Below are positions 1 through 11,720 of a stretch of 64,000 nucleotides of DNA, in pieces (the first letter of the stretch is position 1; every line of letters starts with the position of its first letter). The notes under the pieces were generated by a model. That model saw only the letters and a list, made by a program, of their open reading frames with translations, was not told where the DNA came from and searched no databases. The position numbers and the translations under genes were made by a program. The DNA comes from Kryptolebias marmoratus (Eukaryota; Chordata; Actinopteri; Cyprinodontiformes; Rivulidae). The stretch lies in contig NC_051439.1 in NCBI RefSeq assembly GCF_001649575.2, positions 9,432,354-9,496,353 on the forward strand, in the 5' to 3' direction.

Positions 1-410
1 CTGTGCAGGCTTGTAGACTGACAAAAGAGCGGGGCAGCATATACTGTAAATAAGTGTCACGTAAAAAGAAGCAAAACTCTTTCACAGCAGTCAAACAGCT
101 GAAGGAAGGCAGGTAGAACAATAAGATACACATTCAGTTCAGCCAAAGTTCTAAAATGTATTTTAGTTCACATTGTCACATTAGTAGTAGTGTCATAGGT
201 CTAAAGGTGATCATACAATGATTATTAGATGAATAAAGAGAAAGAAAGAAGGAAAAGTGAAAGAAAGTACTGAAAAAAAAGTCTTACATTAAAGTTTGTT
301 TTATTTTATGAAATATTGCTTCAAACTTCAAGATTTGCTCCATTTAAGGAAGTTTATTCCTGCTTTGAGATCACTAGCCTCAAAGTATTGGCTTTAACTC
401 CTGCAGAACG
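1..410. other. AT-rich intergenic sequence
   Basis: No gene, RNA or clear repeat is visible. The stretch is AT-rich with short A runs. It ends where the first family B foldback repeat begins. Confidence 0.5.
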
Positions 411-424
411 AGTCCTTGTGAAGT

Positions 425-885
425 TCAAATCTTTTGAAGAGGGATTCTGTGGAATGTATATGAACAATTAATATGTTAGACCTTAGTTAGTAGAAATAGA
501 GTTAAATTCAGACCAAACTGACAAACTAAGGGCTAGTCTGAGCAGAGCCAAGAACGAAGTACATTGGTGCTGCCATAGAAACATACATTTCTATGATTTT
601 TTGCAAGCGCAAATAGTACCTTAACATTTCTGCCAGAATAATCATGTAATGCAAAACTGACAGAAGTCTAAAAGTTTATAAAATAGCATTTGCATTAACT
701 GCAACAAATCTTTTTTGATTAGAGTTGTTTTAAGATGGCAGCAGTCTCTTTGGCCTCAGCCCTGCCCAGATTAGCCATTAGCTTGTTAATCCAATCAGAA
801 CTAATATTCCCTTTCCAACTCAGGCTGTCCAAAGAGCTATCTATAGCAGGTAAGATATTGATTGTTCATAAACCTCTCATTCAAT
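425..885 (+). repeat. Family B foldback repeat, copy 1 (both arms present)
   Basis: The left arm (about 431-590) carries GGATTCTGTGGAA and, further in, a segment reading roughly CTGAGCAGAGCCAAG. The right arm (about 733-885) is its decayed reverse complement, reading TTGGCCTCAGCCCTGCC and then a match to the reverse complement of the left terminus around ATGAACAATTAATAT. The two arms flank about 140 bp of AT-rich loop that also occurs near 23.8 and 51.8 kb. This is the plan of a non-autonomous foldback DNA element. The open frame at 735-923 lies inside the repeat and is not treated as a gene. Confidence 0.6.
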
Positions 886-910
886 CTTCCTTAAAAAATT
901 TTGAACCATT

Positions 911-2035
911 GATTAAAGTGTGAATCTAAGCTTCTTTTGTTTCCTGTTTAGTTGTTGCTTGCACTTGTACTTCACTTATTTTCTAACCAACAATGATTGC
1001 ACAGTAGGTTTTAATAAATGCAAATCAGTTGGGGAATACATTTTGCAGTCTTTCCCAACGTCATCCTGTGAAATGATATGTTAGAAATAACGAATGTTGG
1101 CAGCTTACAGCTGCCTGATGGCTCCATTTTTCACTCCATATAACCTGCTAACTTTTACTGCTTGGCGTCCTCCACTCAGGCTGTGTCACTAAGTCATAAG
1201 ATGGCTGCTCATGGCTGATATATGGGCCGACACGATGATGTCACCTAAGAACACTTTCAATAATTGCAATGATTAATACTCTCAACCTTCCAACACCTTC
1301 GCTTCTTCATGCAGCCACTCATCCTCTTTGAGGTTTATCTATCAGTCTGCACCCAGTTTGTTCAAGTTCTCTGACTGATGCATGACAACACTGCAAAGCC
1401 TGTGTTCCGGTGCACTCTATTTACATTCATTTAGATTATCAGTCGATCAGCCTTTTGGCCCGTAAAATTGCTATGAGTCACAGAGATAGGAGAAGCAGGA
1501 GAATTGGAGTATTTACCATTTAACTGATTCACAAAATGTGCAACAGAGAATTTTCCCTCTTTGTTTGCTGACATGTGTTAATTTTTAAAACAAGCTTATT
1601 TGTTGGTTTGTTTTCCACTAGAAAAAAAACAGTTGAGTAGCATCTTACAGCTGTTTGCATGAGCAGGAACGTCTGTAGAACTCACACAGGATGGGTTTCC
1701 TGTTGGCCTGCTCACAATCTGTTTGGGAGGAAAAAGGTGAAACAGATAAGTATAAATAGAGGAGCTCTTCCAGAGGGTTGGGAGAGGCCTGGGGGGCCTG
1801 GGACAGTAGCTGACCTGTGACAGTCACAATTTTTCTGAGGAGTGAGACATGACCTTTTATGTCTAGTGGCGTCAGAAAAAACAAACTTTTTTCCCTTGTT
1901 GCTGATGGACAATTTTGTACATCACTGGGAAACACTACTTGTACAGGCTGGTGTTCAGAGTTAAAATACTACATACAATAGGAATTGATAAAACATTAGA
2001 ATACAAACTACTGTAATTGGGGCTTTACAAAATCC
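911..2035. other. Intergenic sequence, nothing identified
   Basis: Mixed AT-rich sequence. Short open frames on the minus strand near 1645-1935 overlap one another in different frames and show no recognisable domain. No RNA gene or clear repeat is seen. Confidence 0.45.
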
Positions 2036-2360
2036 ACTGTAAAATATTGAAGTTATACCAACTAACTTGATTTAAGAAGGCTGCCACAGCTTATCGACTT
2101 AACTCAGTCAATTTTATAGATATTAAGATAAAATCTAACATGGCAGCGGAAGAGAGTAATTCATAATACATAGTCTGAGTGCTACCAGATCTTGTGGGAT
2201 TTCGCAATATTGGGTGAGGTTGCACATAATGTTATTTTCAAGATTTGACCAAAATGGCTATAACACTATGATTTCTCAACATAAAATGATTTTAGTTTAA
2301 AACTCTGAAAGGCAGAAGACCATATATATTATTTTCAATGGAATGAAGGGCTTTTAATTT
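2036..2360 (+). repeat. Family A dispersed repeat, 3' part
   Basis: Matches the second half of the family A unit. It has the AAGGCTGCCACAGCT block, then AACTCAGTCAATTTTATAGA, the word CCAAAATGGCTATAACACT, the line AACATAAAATGATTTTAG, and the ending CTCTGAAAGGCAG. The same words recur in order near 33.1, 43.5 and (reversed) 48.2 kb. The 5' half is missing. Confidence 0.75.
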
Positions 2361-4559
2361 TTGTGATGGCAGCGTTTAAAAAAGAAACAAAAATTATACA
2401 AATAAGCCTTCATATTTTCCTTTTACCTACAAATGCACAAACATAATTTCTTCAAATTTGTAGTACCTATATATGTATATATATATTTAAATATTTGGTT
2501 AACACTTAAAAAATAATAATTATGACACAAAATCATAAAAATAACTTCACTTCTGGTTTTTCCATCATGTTAATACTTAGATTAACTGTACATACTGTAG
2601 CATACAATAATCATTTATATCTCTAATTACTTTGCCTTCTTTCAGTGTAATACTGTGCAATCTTCTTGAATCCCAAATGTGCTGATCATAAAAAAGAAAT
2701 GTAGTCATTGCTGGGAATATGAATAGAGTCTTTAGACAGTGATGTTCAGTGTAACAAATTGATAGGAGTCAATTAAGCATCTATTATTAACCTCCTATGG
2801 TTCACTATCAATTATCTGTTCCATTAACTCTGTAATACTGTATGCAGTATGTGTTTAAGACTGAGAAGATCCAGCATGGCTCATAACTAATCACGCTTGT
2901 ATGAAAAAAAGAGCCAGAAATGATGATTTTTAATGTCAATTCGCTTTAATTTGATTAAATGAAATGGCTAATCTCTGTCATGTGGTTCTTTGATGAGTTA
3001 TTGCAATAATAAGATGCACTTCCATAGATTAGTCATAAATTCCCTCTTCTCTCACAAAATTAAAAGGAAGCCACAAAGATGTTTTTTTGACAATAATTAC
3101 AGTCAAAGATGATATTACTGTCCACTTCAGAACATGTATAGTAAATCTATTTAAAGGCGCGGACAGACGTTTCATAAAATTAGTGTGGAAAGCACTAAAA
3201 AAAAGCTGGTCACCATCTTGTGGGAATGTTGCCGTTCCTCTTAATGTTCATCAGAATAGCACTGCACTGTGGTGAGAGGAAATCATTTTACTGCTGCACT
3301 GACTGAGCTCTGTTTACACAAACTCCCTGAAAACACTTTAAGACAGGATATTTAATTGTGAGAGGCCTTTCTGTTCTGTGCTGTTTTCCCACAACTGACT
3401 GTCACCATGGTTTGGGATCTAAACATGTGAAACACAAAACCCGCAGCACCATTTACAGGAAGAAAAAAAACACATTTGATGGTAGTCATGTGTCATAAAT
3501 ACGGTGTAGCATTGAACAATCAAGATCAGGAAACAGAGCACTCTGGAACAGTTAGAATACAACACCAAAACACAATGAAAGACGGATTTCTGTGAAACTT
3601 TGTTTTAGATCTGGGAAGGAAACCATCCCAACCACAGAAATCCTAAATACCAGCTGGCTTGTTGCTGACATGAAAGGCAAGGCTGCCAAACCAGACACGC
3701 TGTCATCTGACCTCAGTGGAAGGACTGCAACTGCATGTTGTGTGTTTCGGCAGTTTCTGGACATCATCTGAGTTGAGAAGGTCCTGCCAGGTATTGTTTG
3801 TAATGGCTGTTCCCTGAGAGATTTATAGTTCAGAGGCAAGGAATCACAAAAGCCAGAAAGATTTATGATTAATAACATGCTAAATTTGAAATTGAAAGTG
3901 TGATTTGGAAGTGTTAATGGTGTGATCCAGCAGAGGACTCTGTTGTATGCACAAAGTCAGGTTCACTCACTTAACAGTTGGCCTCATTCCATCCTGTCTT
4001 GGTCTTTAGCCCTGTGCGGAGACAGACGTGTCCTATTTGTTTGTTCACTGTTGTGTACCTGCCACTGGCATAAGCAGATGCAATAAATGACTGTGATATG
4101 TGGTGTTTTGTTGGCAGAGAACGCCACCACATCACTGCTTCCAAAAGCGCCTTTGCATGTCTTTCCACTCAGGAAGTGAAACAGGAAACACTTGTATACG
4201 ACTCATGTTCCAAGACTCCAGGAACTTGAAGTCCTGAAACATGGAGAGAGGAAATGAGACTGTGTAAAGGGGTGAGGTGGAGGTGAAAATGATACAAAGA
4301 GACAAACCAAATAGAGAAATGGTATAGAATTAATGTTATATCAAACTAACCATTGTTACACTTTTTGCAATTTTACTTTCATTGCAGCAAAGTGGTACTT
4401 TCTGCCAACTTTTCTTCTGTTCCTGCATCTAATATTGGGCTAAATTTGTCTGTGAAGCTCAATATTTCCTCACAAGGTATCCCAAAGAATTACTGTAATC
4501 AGAGTACCTATATTCCAAAGAATATTGCTCACGACTGATTTTTAAGCAATAAAATTCAT
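2361..4559. other. Intergenic sequence, nothing identified
   Basis: AT-rich with scattered open frames (for example minus 3552-3878) that have no recognisable domain and no splice context. No repeat family or RNA gene is recognised. Confidence 0.4.
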
Positions 4560-5040
4560 GTGTACCCCAGTTACGATCGTCAGAAAATCCCTGAGATTCC
4601 TTTAATGACACTAAATTTAGTGTAAGCCAGTACATCTTCTTCCTCTCTCTCAACATATTGCTCAGTGATTGTGTTCTTTGATTGTCCATGTTTAATGGCA
4701 ACCTCCATCTGCCAGCCCTCTGTGTCTGCAGGCAAGCGGCCCATGGCGCCCCACATTAGAGCCTCTTGGCGCAGGCCCCAGGCGCATTCCGCTTCTGGAA
4801 GTGTGATTATTGAGACCTGATTACAATGTCTGCGACCACGATAACAAACCAACCCTCAATGAGTGGTTGGCAAGCTTACTGCAAAACAAAACGGCTGGAG
4901 GATTAATGATGCTTCAAACTCGGACAGGTTTCTTTTTTTTTTTACGACTGATAATCTGGATCTAGGGTAATTTGCGCCAATTGGTGGCATATGGTTTGGT
5001 TTTGGACTTAATGTCCAGCAACAGATAGGAAATCTGTTCA
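4560..5040. promoter_or_regulatory. Candidate conserved non-coding block
   Basis: Composition rises from the AT-rich surroundings to a balanced, low-repeat block. Homeodomain-type words are present: TGATTAT at 4804-4810, TGATTAC at 4818-4824 and ATTAATGA at 4902-4909. Open frames exist on the minus strand on both sides of 4853 but are not convincing as exons. Enhancer function is inferred from texture only. Confidence 0.3.
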
Positions 5041-5329
5041 ACTAGAAAAGCTGCGGACACACAGACTCAGATCTATTCAAGTTCCTTTAGAGTGACTTGA
5101 TAAAAAATGTAAAAGCTGAGTAAGGATGAACAATAAGTCAACAAGAGTATTTAGCATCTACTTAAAGTTACATAAATAAAGCTCTAACACTATTTGAGGG
5201 TACACATTTACCCACTGCCTTTCACACCAGAGTTTTGGACTAAAATTATCCTATTTTAAGAAATTAGAGTTAGCTGTTTTGCTCAAACCTTGAAAATAAG
5301 TTTTATATGTAATCTCATATAATATTGCA
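5041..5329. other. AT-rich intergenic sequence
   Basis: Nothing recognisable. It separates the candidate regulatory block from the family A dimer. Confidence 0.4.
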
Positions 5330-5890
5330 AGATGTCACACTCACAGTATGTCTCAGCTACTACTTAATCAAATTTTAGCTCCATATCTGTACAACTGACT
5401 GAGTTGTAGCCATTTATGTGTTGGCTAATGTTGATTAGCTTTGGCAGCCATCTTGATTCGGATTATCTACCAAAATAATCAGTTGTAAATATACATCCAA
5501 TGATTACTTTCTGAAAGTTTAACTACAATTTTTCCAGTGGTTCATGAGATGTTTTGCTAACAGATAAACAGCTGACTTAAATTAGTTAATGGCAAACATT
5601 TAAATACAGAACTTGTGCAATCTGTTAGTGCTCAGAACATGTATTGGGGATCAGTCACAGCTACCACCACACCAGATTTTCTGTTAAATTAACTGAGTCA
5701 TAGGTATTTTTGTGTTTTTTAAGGTCAGTTGGCTGTGACCGCCACCTTGTATTGGGCTGAGTCCAATACTTTTTCATTTGTAGATCTGCATCTCGTGATT
5801 ACTTTCTTCAAGCTTCAATCAAATTTGTCCTGTGGTTCATGAGATATTTTGGTAACAGACAGACCCACGTTCCCATTTACACACACATAC
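5330..5890 (-). repeat. Family A repeat, two modules head-to-tail
   Basis: Two reversed family A modules (about 5330-5585 and 5630-5890). Each ends with a TGGTTCATGAGAT motif followed by a CTAACAGA or GTAACAGA tract, and each has the AGTTGTAGCCA/GAGTCATAGGT and CATCTTGAT/CACCTTGTATTGG blocks. Between the modules lies the linker seen in other dimers, with a reversed TTGCACAAG word and a GTTAATGGCAAA word. Dimers with the same linker occur near 32.0, 36.2, 48.2 and 51.3 kb. Confidence 0.75.
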
Positions 5891-5937
5891 ATGCACATGC
5901 ACACAGACATTATTGCTCAATGAAAGAAGGCAAAATC

Positions 5938-5972
5938 GAGAAGAAGAAAAAGAAGAAGAAGAAAAAAAGAAT
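5938..5972 (+). repeat. (GAA)n simple repeat
   Basis: Imperfect GAA/GAAA tract running through AGAAGAAGAAGAAA. A purine-only run next to the preceding family A repeat. Confidence 0.85.
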
Positions 5973-7089
5973 TTCTTGAAACAGACTCACAGAAAACATT
6001 CATTTGTTTGATACGGGTTTCATGAAGGATTGTTTGTTGGTTGGTTAAGCCATGAGAGAAACCAGAAAACAGAGAGAATGGAGTGTTTGACGCACACCTG
6101 AAAGCCCCCATGTTCTCCCTCTGTAGAAGTGCCTGTGGTGGTCTCCAACTGCCTGCTAGTTTTTGAGAGGTACTCATTGCCTCATCACTGCCTTCAGGCA
6201 AAACTTCGTCCCCCTTCCTACCTCCTCTATCTACTCTGTTAGTTCCTACTTTTCTCCTCCCCTCAATCATCACTTCCTTCTTTTGCTCAGTTTTCTCTCA
6301 TTTCTCTGTTTTCTCCATCCTTTCATCCCCTCAGGGCAGCAGGTTCAGCTAGAAGTCTATTGCAGGGATCAGAGCTGATAACCTCTGTTCTGGACAGGCG
6401 GGCCACACGGGGCCACACCTTGCCTGAGGATAGGTCGATCCATGCTGGGGGCAACAGAAGCACAGGAGCCGGGGGGGACTAAAGCCAGGGGCTAGGTCTG
6501 GAGTTGGAGCTGAGAACTTGAACCGTGGCAGGAGTGTGGGGGAAGTGGGCTGGATGCTGGGACATCAGCTGCATGAGCCTGAAAACCAGGGCAGGCGGAC
6601 TGGGTTGCGAAGGGGGGTTGGAGGTGAGGGGCAAAGCCATGGAGCCAAGATGAGGGGAGAGGATCAATGTTAGTGACAGGGGTCTGGGCAGTTGGGTTGA
6701 GGCTCTACTGATCCATGGTGGAGTGGAGCTGACAGGTGAGCGAGCAGAACCACCCCTAATGATAGCAGCCAAGGTATAGGTTAGGTGTGGTGAGTTTGAC
6801 GGGGTAGAAAGACAGTGAGGTGAAAGGTGGGGAGGAGAAAGTTGTACAGGAAACTGATACTTCGTAGCTCATAGCCTGCTGTGTGCAAAGCTTTTGTTTA
6901 CACTGACGTTTTAAATCAGATCGACTTGAGGAAACTGCCTCACGGTTTCTTCTATCGTCCAACACATCAGTATTCATATTTAATTCAGTTTCTCTATAAA
7001 ATACATTTGGATTACATTTAACTGCCACTTGTCACATTTAGTAATAATAGTCATAACGATGATGATAATAATACTGTTTTTGCTCACTG
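5973..7089. other. GC-richer intergenic block without a supported gene
   Basis: From about 6100 to 6790 the sequence is purine-biased and GC-rich. Several overlapping frames are open at once on the minus strand (for example 6479-6772, proline- and serine-rich), which reflects composition rather than coding. No domain, signal peptide or splice pattern is seen. Confidence 0.4.
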
Positions 7090-7720
7090 AGCTGAATCTA
7101 TGAAGTGTGACAGTGGGCCATGTTGCAGTCTAGAAAATGGAACTCTTTGTCACTTTGCTATGAGAGCTGAAATAGTTGGTCAGGCTTACTGGACTGTGTT
7201 GTGCATCTGTGCATGTATTCAGTTTCTGTTTTGGAGAACAAGACCATGCAGCCGTGCTCCATCTGCTTGGCTGCCTGGATTGGCCCAGACTGTGCTGCCC
7301 CGATTCCATCACCTTTCATGGGTTTGGGAGGGTGGTCGAATGGGGGGAGAATGAGCGGTGGTGGTGAGGGGGGAGAGTGTACACAAAAAGTCACCCTGAA
7401 TCTACCAGCTGATTAATCAAGGGTGATTCGGCAGCAAGTGGAGCCTACTCGCTCCTTCCTGGCTAGTCCGTGTGTATTTATTTAGAGTAACCCGTGGCCA
7501 GTCATGCCTGACCTCAAACCATCAGGAGCAGCCACAGTTGCGCCCAAGCATAAACAAAAAAAATGCATAATGAAAGTAACGGGACAGCGGACAGGGCAAT
7601 GTGGGGTGGGGATGAGGAGGAGGGGAGAGAAAAGGGCAGGCGCTCGTTTCTTTTCACTCAGATAGGGATCTTGAGCTTCACAGCAGAAGCCGTGGGTCCA
7701 GACATTGAGCTGAAATAGCT
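7090..7720. promoter_or_regulatory. Candidate conserved non-coding block
   Basis: Balanced composition in AT-rich surroundings. It contains the palindromic homeodomain site TGATTAATCA (7410-7419), TAAACA (7551-7556) and ATGCATAATGA (7563-7573). Overlapping frames are open on both strands from 7100 to 7416, so no one frame stands out as coding. Regulatory role inferred only. Confidence 0.35.
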
Positions 7721-8367
7721 GCCTGTGTCCTGGTGTTTACTTCTCAGCGGACATGGGAAGGGAAATCATTGACCTCTGTCAGAGCAGACAGGGTTCATCC
7801 ATCTTCCAGGCACAAGGTATTTTTTGCAGGGTATCAAATAACTGGCTTTTAGGGAAGATCCCCCTGACTATTAATTGTTTTTTTTTTAAGGTTCACCTTT
7901 ATACAACTAATTTCATCGAGTCACAAGGTCTCATTCTCAAAAATGACCTGTCTCAAGTAAACACAGAATACCAAAGCACTTAAAAACAGTTATAATAGCT
8001 AAAACAATGCATTTAAAATAAATAATTGTATGAGAAACCATGAAAAATACTAAAACAGTAAACATGCTAAAAACAGGAACAGCTTTCCAGTGATGCGTTC
8101 TTAATTGCCTTTAAAATAACTTTAAAATCATTGAAGTTGGACAGTTTCAGGGACTGTTGTAGCTTTTTTCAAGGTGAAGAGGCAGAGCAGGAAAATGCTT
8201 TTTTTCTAAGCTCTATTTAGTGAGGGAACTGTAAATAAGTAATGAAGCAAAATTATCATAGAATGTGAATACCTTTTTGATGTGACATATGGGAAGATAA
8301 ATATGTTGGCAGAAGGCAAGGATGGACCTGTAAACAAAATTATGCCAATGCAAAAGTCTGCATATAT
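7721..8367. other. Intergenic sequence, nothing identified
   Basis: AT-rich with a T run near 7881-7888. No gene or repeat family recognised. Confidence 0.4.
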
Positions 8368-8446
8368 GGTTCAGTTAACCTCAGAGCACAGTAGGTGAGT
8401 GAGGGATTTATATGTGAATCATAGTGCTACATTGGTTAACTGAACC
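8368..8446. repeat. Inverted repeat with 13-bp perfect arms
   Basis: GGTTCAGTTAACC (8368-8380) is the exact reverse complement of GGTTAACTGAACC (8434-8446). An inner pairing of AGCAC with GTGCT could extend the stem past an internal loop, giving a hairpin of about 79 nt. It may be a small inverted-repeat element or a structured RNA. No other copy is seen in the window. Confidence 0.6.
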
Positions 8447-10374
8447 TTTACAGAGGTAATAAGAGTATTCAAACAATGTCAATAAAAGTCACTGTGAGAC
8501 AAGAAAGTGGCAGCAACAAGTTGTTACTTCGTGTTAAATAAAAAAGCATAATTTCTGTCAGGTAAGTCTGTTTTTTAACATGTTTAATATTAGACTTAAA
8601 ATAAGTGAACAATGTCAAATGCAGACTGCAAACAATCAAATACTAGGGCAAAAGTGTTAAAACAGCAATAAACAACTGTGCCATCAGCATAAATATGCAT
8701 CAGTTACAGTACATTGAGTTGCACACACTTACCAAAAAGATAATTTGAAAAGCAGTCAATACCTCTGTCTGGAAGGCCTATGTCTAAACATAGGGTTAAT
8801 TGGAACTCCAGCATTCATGCCTGAACAGACATTTTTCATGATTTCAATGTCAGAGAACATTCGATGTGACTATACTTCTTGGTAGTTTGTGACAAAAATA
8901 CATTATTTTTTTACAAGTTTGTTTCTGGTTTCTTTGCTAAATTATTGTTCTCCAAATTAGTTTAAAAGCATCAAGTTTGATCAGTTTCATCATCTTAGTG
9001 ATGATGTAAGTAGCCAAGTACAAGAACAGAAACAAACAAACTCCAAAAATGTAGCCTCTATGGAGGATTATTGATCAAACATGAAGGTTCGCCAGAAGTG
9101 TGAAAAGGTTGGCTGTAAAGGGTCCCACGCGGCGTGAAATGCCCAAATCTTTTTGTTTTAAAAAGCACAAAACAGGAAAGAACAAATAAAAGTGGATCGG
9201 TGAGAGGAAGGAAAGAACAAGCATAAAACAATGTTACAAAGTCTGAGAAAATGTGTTTCAATAAACCACATGAGAAAAAAACTGCTGGAAGAAAAACGTG
9301 CATTTTACAATCACTTATTCTGTCTGTTATACTGGATTTAAAGTTTTCAAAGTTGTTTTAAGGGCACAGTGAAAGTCAACTGTAAAAAGGTCAGGTGATG
9401 GATAAAATGCATGTTTACCAACCTTGTTGTCCCCCACATGTCTGCCTCAGTGCCAACCTTTGTAAGTAATCTGCATGGCACAGTGTGATCGTCTGGGAGA
9501 GTCAGAGTGGCATTTTAGGTGAGCAGGTGGAACCAGGCAACACACCACCTGGTGTCCTCAGAAAAAAAGAGAAAAAAGACACACAGAATCTCTCAGCACA
9601 GCTTGTTGGGTTCTGACCCACTGCCACCTTCACTCTCTATAAAACCCACTCACACTTCCTTCTCTCTGCCATCACATTCAGATCAGCCACGCAGCACCTG
9701 CCCAACTGGCACGGGAGGGGGTCCATCTCCCGCTGAGGCAAACAGAGGAGGGGAGGATGCAGGGAGAGCAGGAGAGGAGGAACATAGTGGTAAACAGCAG
9801 CACCTTTTGTCCTGCATCTGTCTGAGCCAGGCATCCTACAATGTGTGACAGTTCGAGATGCATGTGGTACATTCGGCACACTCTGACATAGTTGTTGAGT
9901 CATCCCAGATGGCCTTCACCTTCCCTGCTTGTGTTTCTCTTTCACTCTCTTTCACCACCTCCTGTCAACAAATTACAGCCACACTTGTGTGACTTTGAAA
10001 AATGAGAAAGAACAACTGAGCTGACCACTCAGCTAATTAGTTTTGCTTAATTTTGCTTTTTACAAATAATTGTAACGGTGTAAAGAGGATCATGAATCAT
10101 GCAGTAATAACATGTTGGGTAATCAAGATTTTAAATACCTTTTTAAAAGTTAAATAGCAAGATGTGATAAAGCTGTGTTGACAAAACTTATCATATGTTC
10201 TGGTGTAACGCAATATGCGCTTATAAAAATAAATAAATAAATAAGATAAGGCCTAACATTTTGTAAAAGCATGTATAACATGTATAATCCTTAATGCTGG
10301 AGTTTTAAACTAAGAGCTATACTATACTGAGAAATGATGAAGTTGTAGGCATTTGATCAAACCCTACAAATCAC
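8447..10374. other. Intergenic sequence, nothing identified
   Basis: AT-rich to about 9400, then a more balanced 9420-9920 part where frames are open on both strands (9519-9848 plus, 9637-9903 minus) with no recognisable domain. An (AAAT)n tract lies at 10225-10244. Confidence 0.4.
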
Positions 10375-10465
10375 CATTACCTTAATTTAACCAGATAAAA
10401 CACCATTGAGCTCAAGATCACTTTTCCAAGGGTGACCTGGGCAAGAGGGCAGCAGTACACATCAT
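10375..10465 (-). mobile_element. Retroposon-like 3' tail fragment
   Basis: Read on the minus strand, the segment passes through a CTCTTGCCCAGGTCACCC word, then GAGCTCAATGGTGTTTTA and a TGGTTAAATTAAGG ending. This pattern, a 'CCAGGTC...CTCAATG...CTGGTTAAATAAAGG' string, is an abundant fish transposon or retroposon tail as I know it. The element name cannot be assigned from this fragment. Confidence 0.45.
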
Positions 10466-10619
10466 AAATCAAAACAATTAACGGTATAGGACAAAACATT
10501 GTTATACCCACATGAACTGTTTTTTGGTTTTAAAGTGCAACAGGCATAGCATAATAATGATCTTAACAGTGAGTAAAACACAGTGATTTTAGAAACAACA
10601 GTTAAAAACATAAGCAATG

Positions 10620-10800
10620 ACTGACTCTCAGCTACTACCAAAGTCTGTAAAGTTGACTGAGTTATAGCCATTTTATGTTGGCTACTGTTGATTAGCTATA
10701 AAGACTATCCTGAATTGGGCCAAGTCCAAAACTTAATTAGTTGTAGATGTACATCCAGTGATTACTTTCTTTATTCCACAATTGGTCAATGAAAACTGTA
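10620..10800 (-). repeat. Family A dispersed repeat, partial
   Basis: Reversed family A words in order: CTCTCAGCTACTACCA, TTATAGCCATTTTATGTTGG, TCCTGAATTGGG, AGTTGTAGATGTACATCCA and GATTACTTTC. The far end after TTTATTCCAC does not match, so the copy is truncated. Confidence 0.75.
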
Positions 10801-11039
10801 AAAACCTTATAATAACTAGAAGTAGTATTTAACATAAATTTAGGGAACAAAAATGATGATAAACCTTTTTTTAAAAAATAAAACTTTTGACATAATTAAG
10901 CTCATGCTAACTGCAGTGTCCAGGTTAATAACCCTGACAGCTTCTCACTTCTGGCTGCCAGGATGGGAAAAAAAAGCAAGAAAAAGAAGCGAGGAATAAT
11001 ATGCATTCGGCTTTCGACGGTTTAGATTTAGAAGTCGAC
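10801..11039. other. AT-rich intergenic sequence
   Basis: Nothing identified. Confidence 0.4.
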
Positions 11040-11720
11040 TTGACATCTCGCAGTGGTATAAATATGAGGGCACATTAATAATTTCACAATGTCTACAGCC
11101 AATATTCACAATGAGCAAAGGAAAAACAGGCAGGGAGGCTGGTGTGTGCCAGCCAGTGAGAAAACAAGTACCTCTAACCTTGTGCATTTACCACCCCTGG
11201 TTGACATCTCCACAACCAGTTTTTATTTTATTTTCCTTTTGAGTTTGGATTTTCTGCTGCACTGTCACTGGCAGGGAGAGGCGACGTTGAGTAAAGAGGG
11301 ACACATGTGGCTTCATGAGGAGGGGAGCAGGGGTCTCTGTAAAGTCACTCACACAGCTCCTGTCAGGCTTAAGTAGACAGGTGCTTACTGTTAACTCCTG
11401 ACTAATATCTTTATGCATATTTATGAATCCCCCCTCTCCCCCCTTATAAAACGTAGCTCGTTAATGTCACAGCTGCCAAATATTGACTATGACTTTCTTT
11501 TAAAAAGCGCATAAATAAAACAGCTTTTAAAAAATATGACCTGCTTAAATATATCACTTTCCCTGTCCCTTTGATCAGAAAGCTTTTTATTATTTAAGCC
11601 TCCACACTTCTTTATATTTTGCCACCTCATCTGCTGTAAATATGCAACACATCGTCATTTAGAGTAGGCACCTACCCCTTCATCTAACACAGCCATATTT
11701 AGTCCTTCCTGCTTTCTATG
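11040..11720. promoter_or_regulatory. Candidate conserved non-coding block
   Basis: Balanced, low-repeat sequence with ATGCATATTTATGAAT (11413-11428), an octamer or homeodomain-like cluster, and a C-rich run followed by TTATAAAA at about 11444-11451. Several frames are open on both strands from 11089 to 11418 without preference. Enhancer role inferred from texture. A promoter is possible but no transcript is evident downstream. Confidence 0.35.

Noticed and set aside
735..923. 62-codon plus frame
   Set aside because: Inside the family B foldback right arm.
6479..6772. Proline- and serine-rich minus frame
   Set aside because: Composition-driven. Other frames are open across the same bases.
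11443..11451. TATAAAA-like core promoter word
   Set aside because: No transcript or exon can be placed after it, so a promoter is not called.
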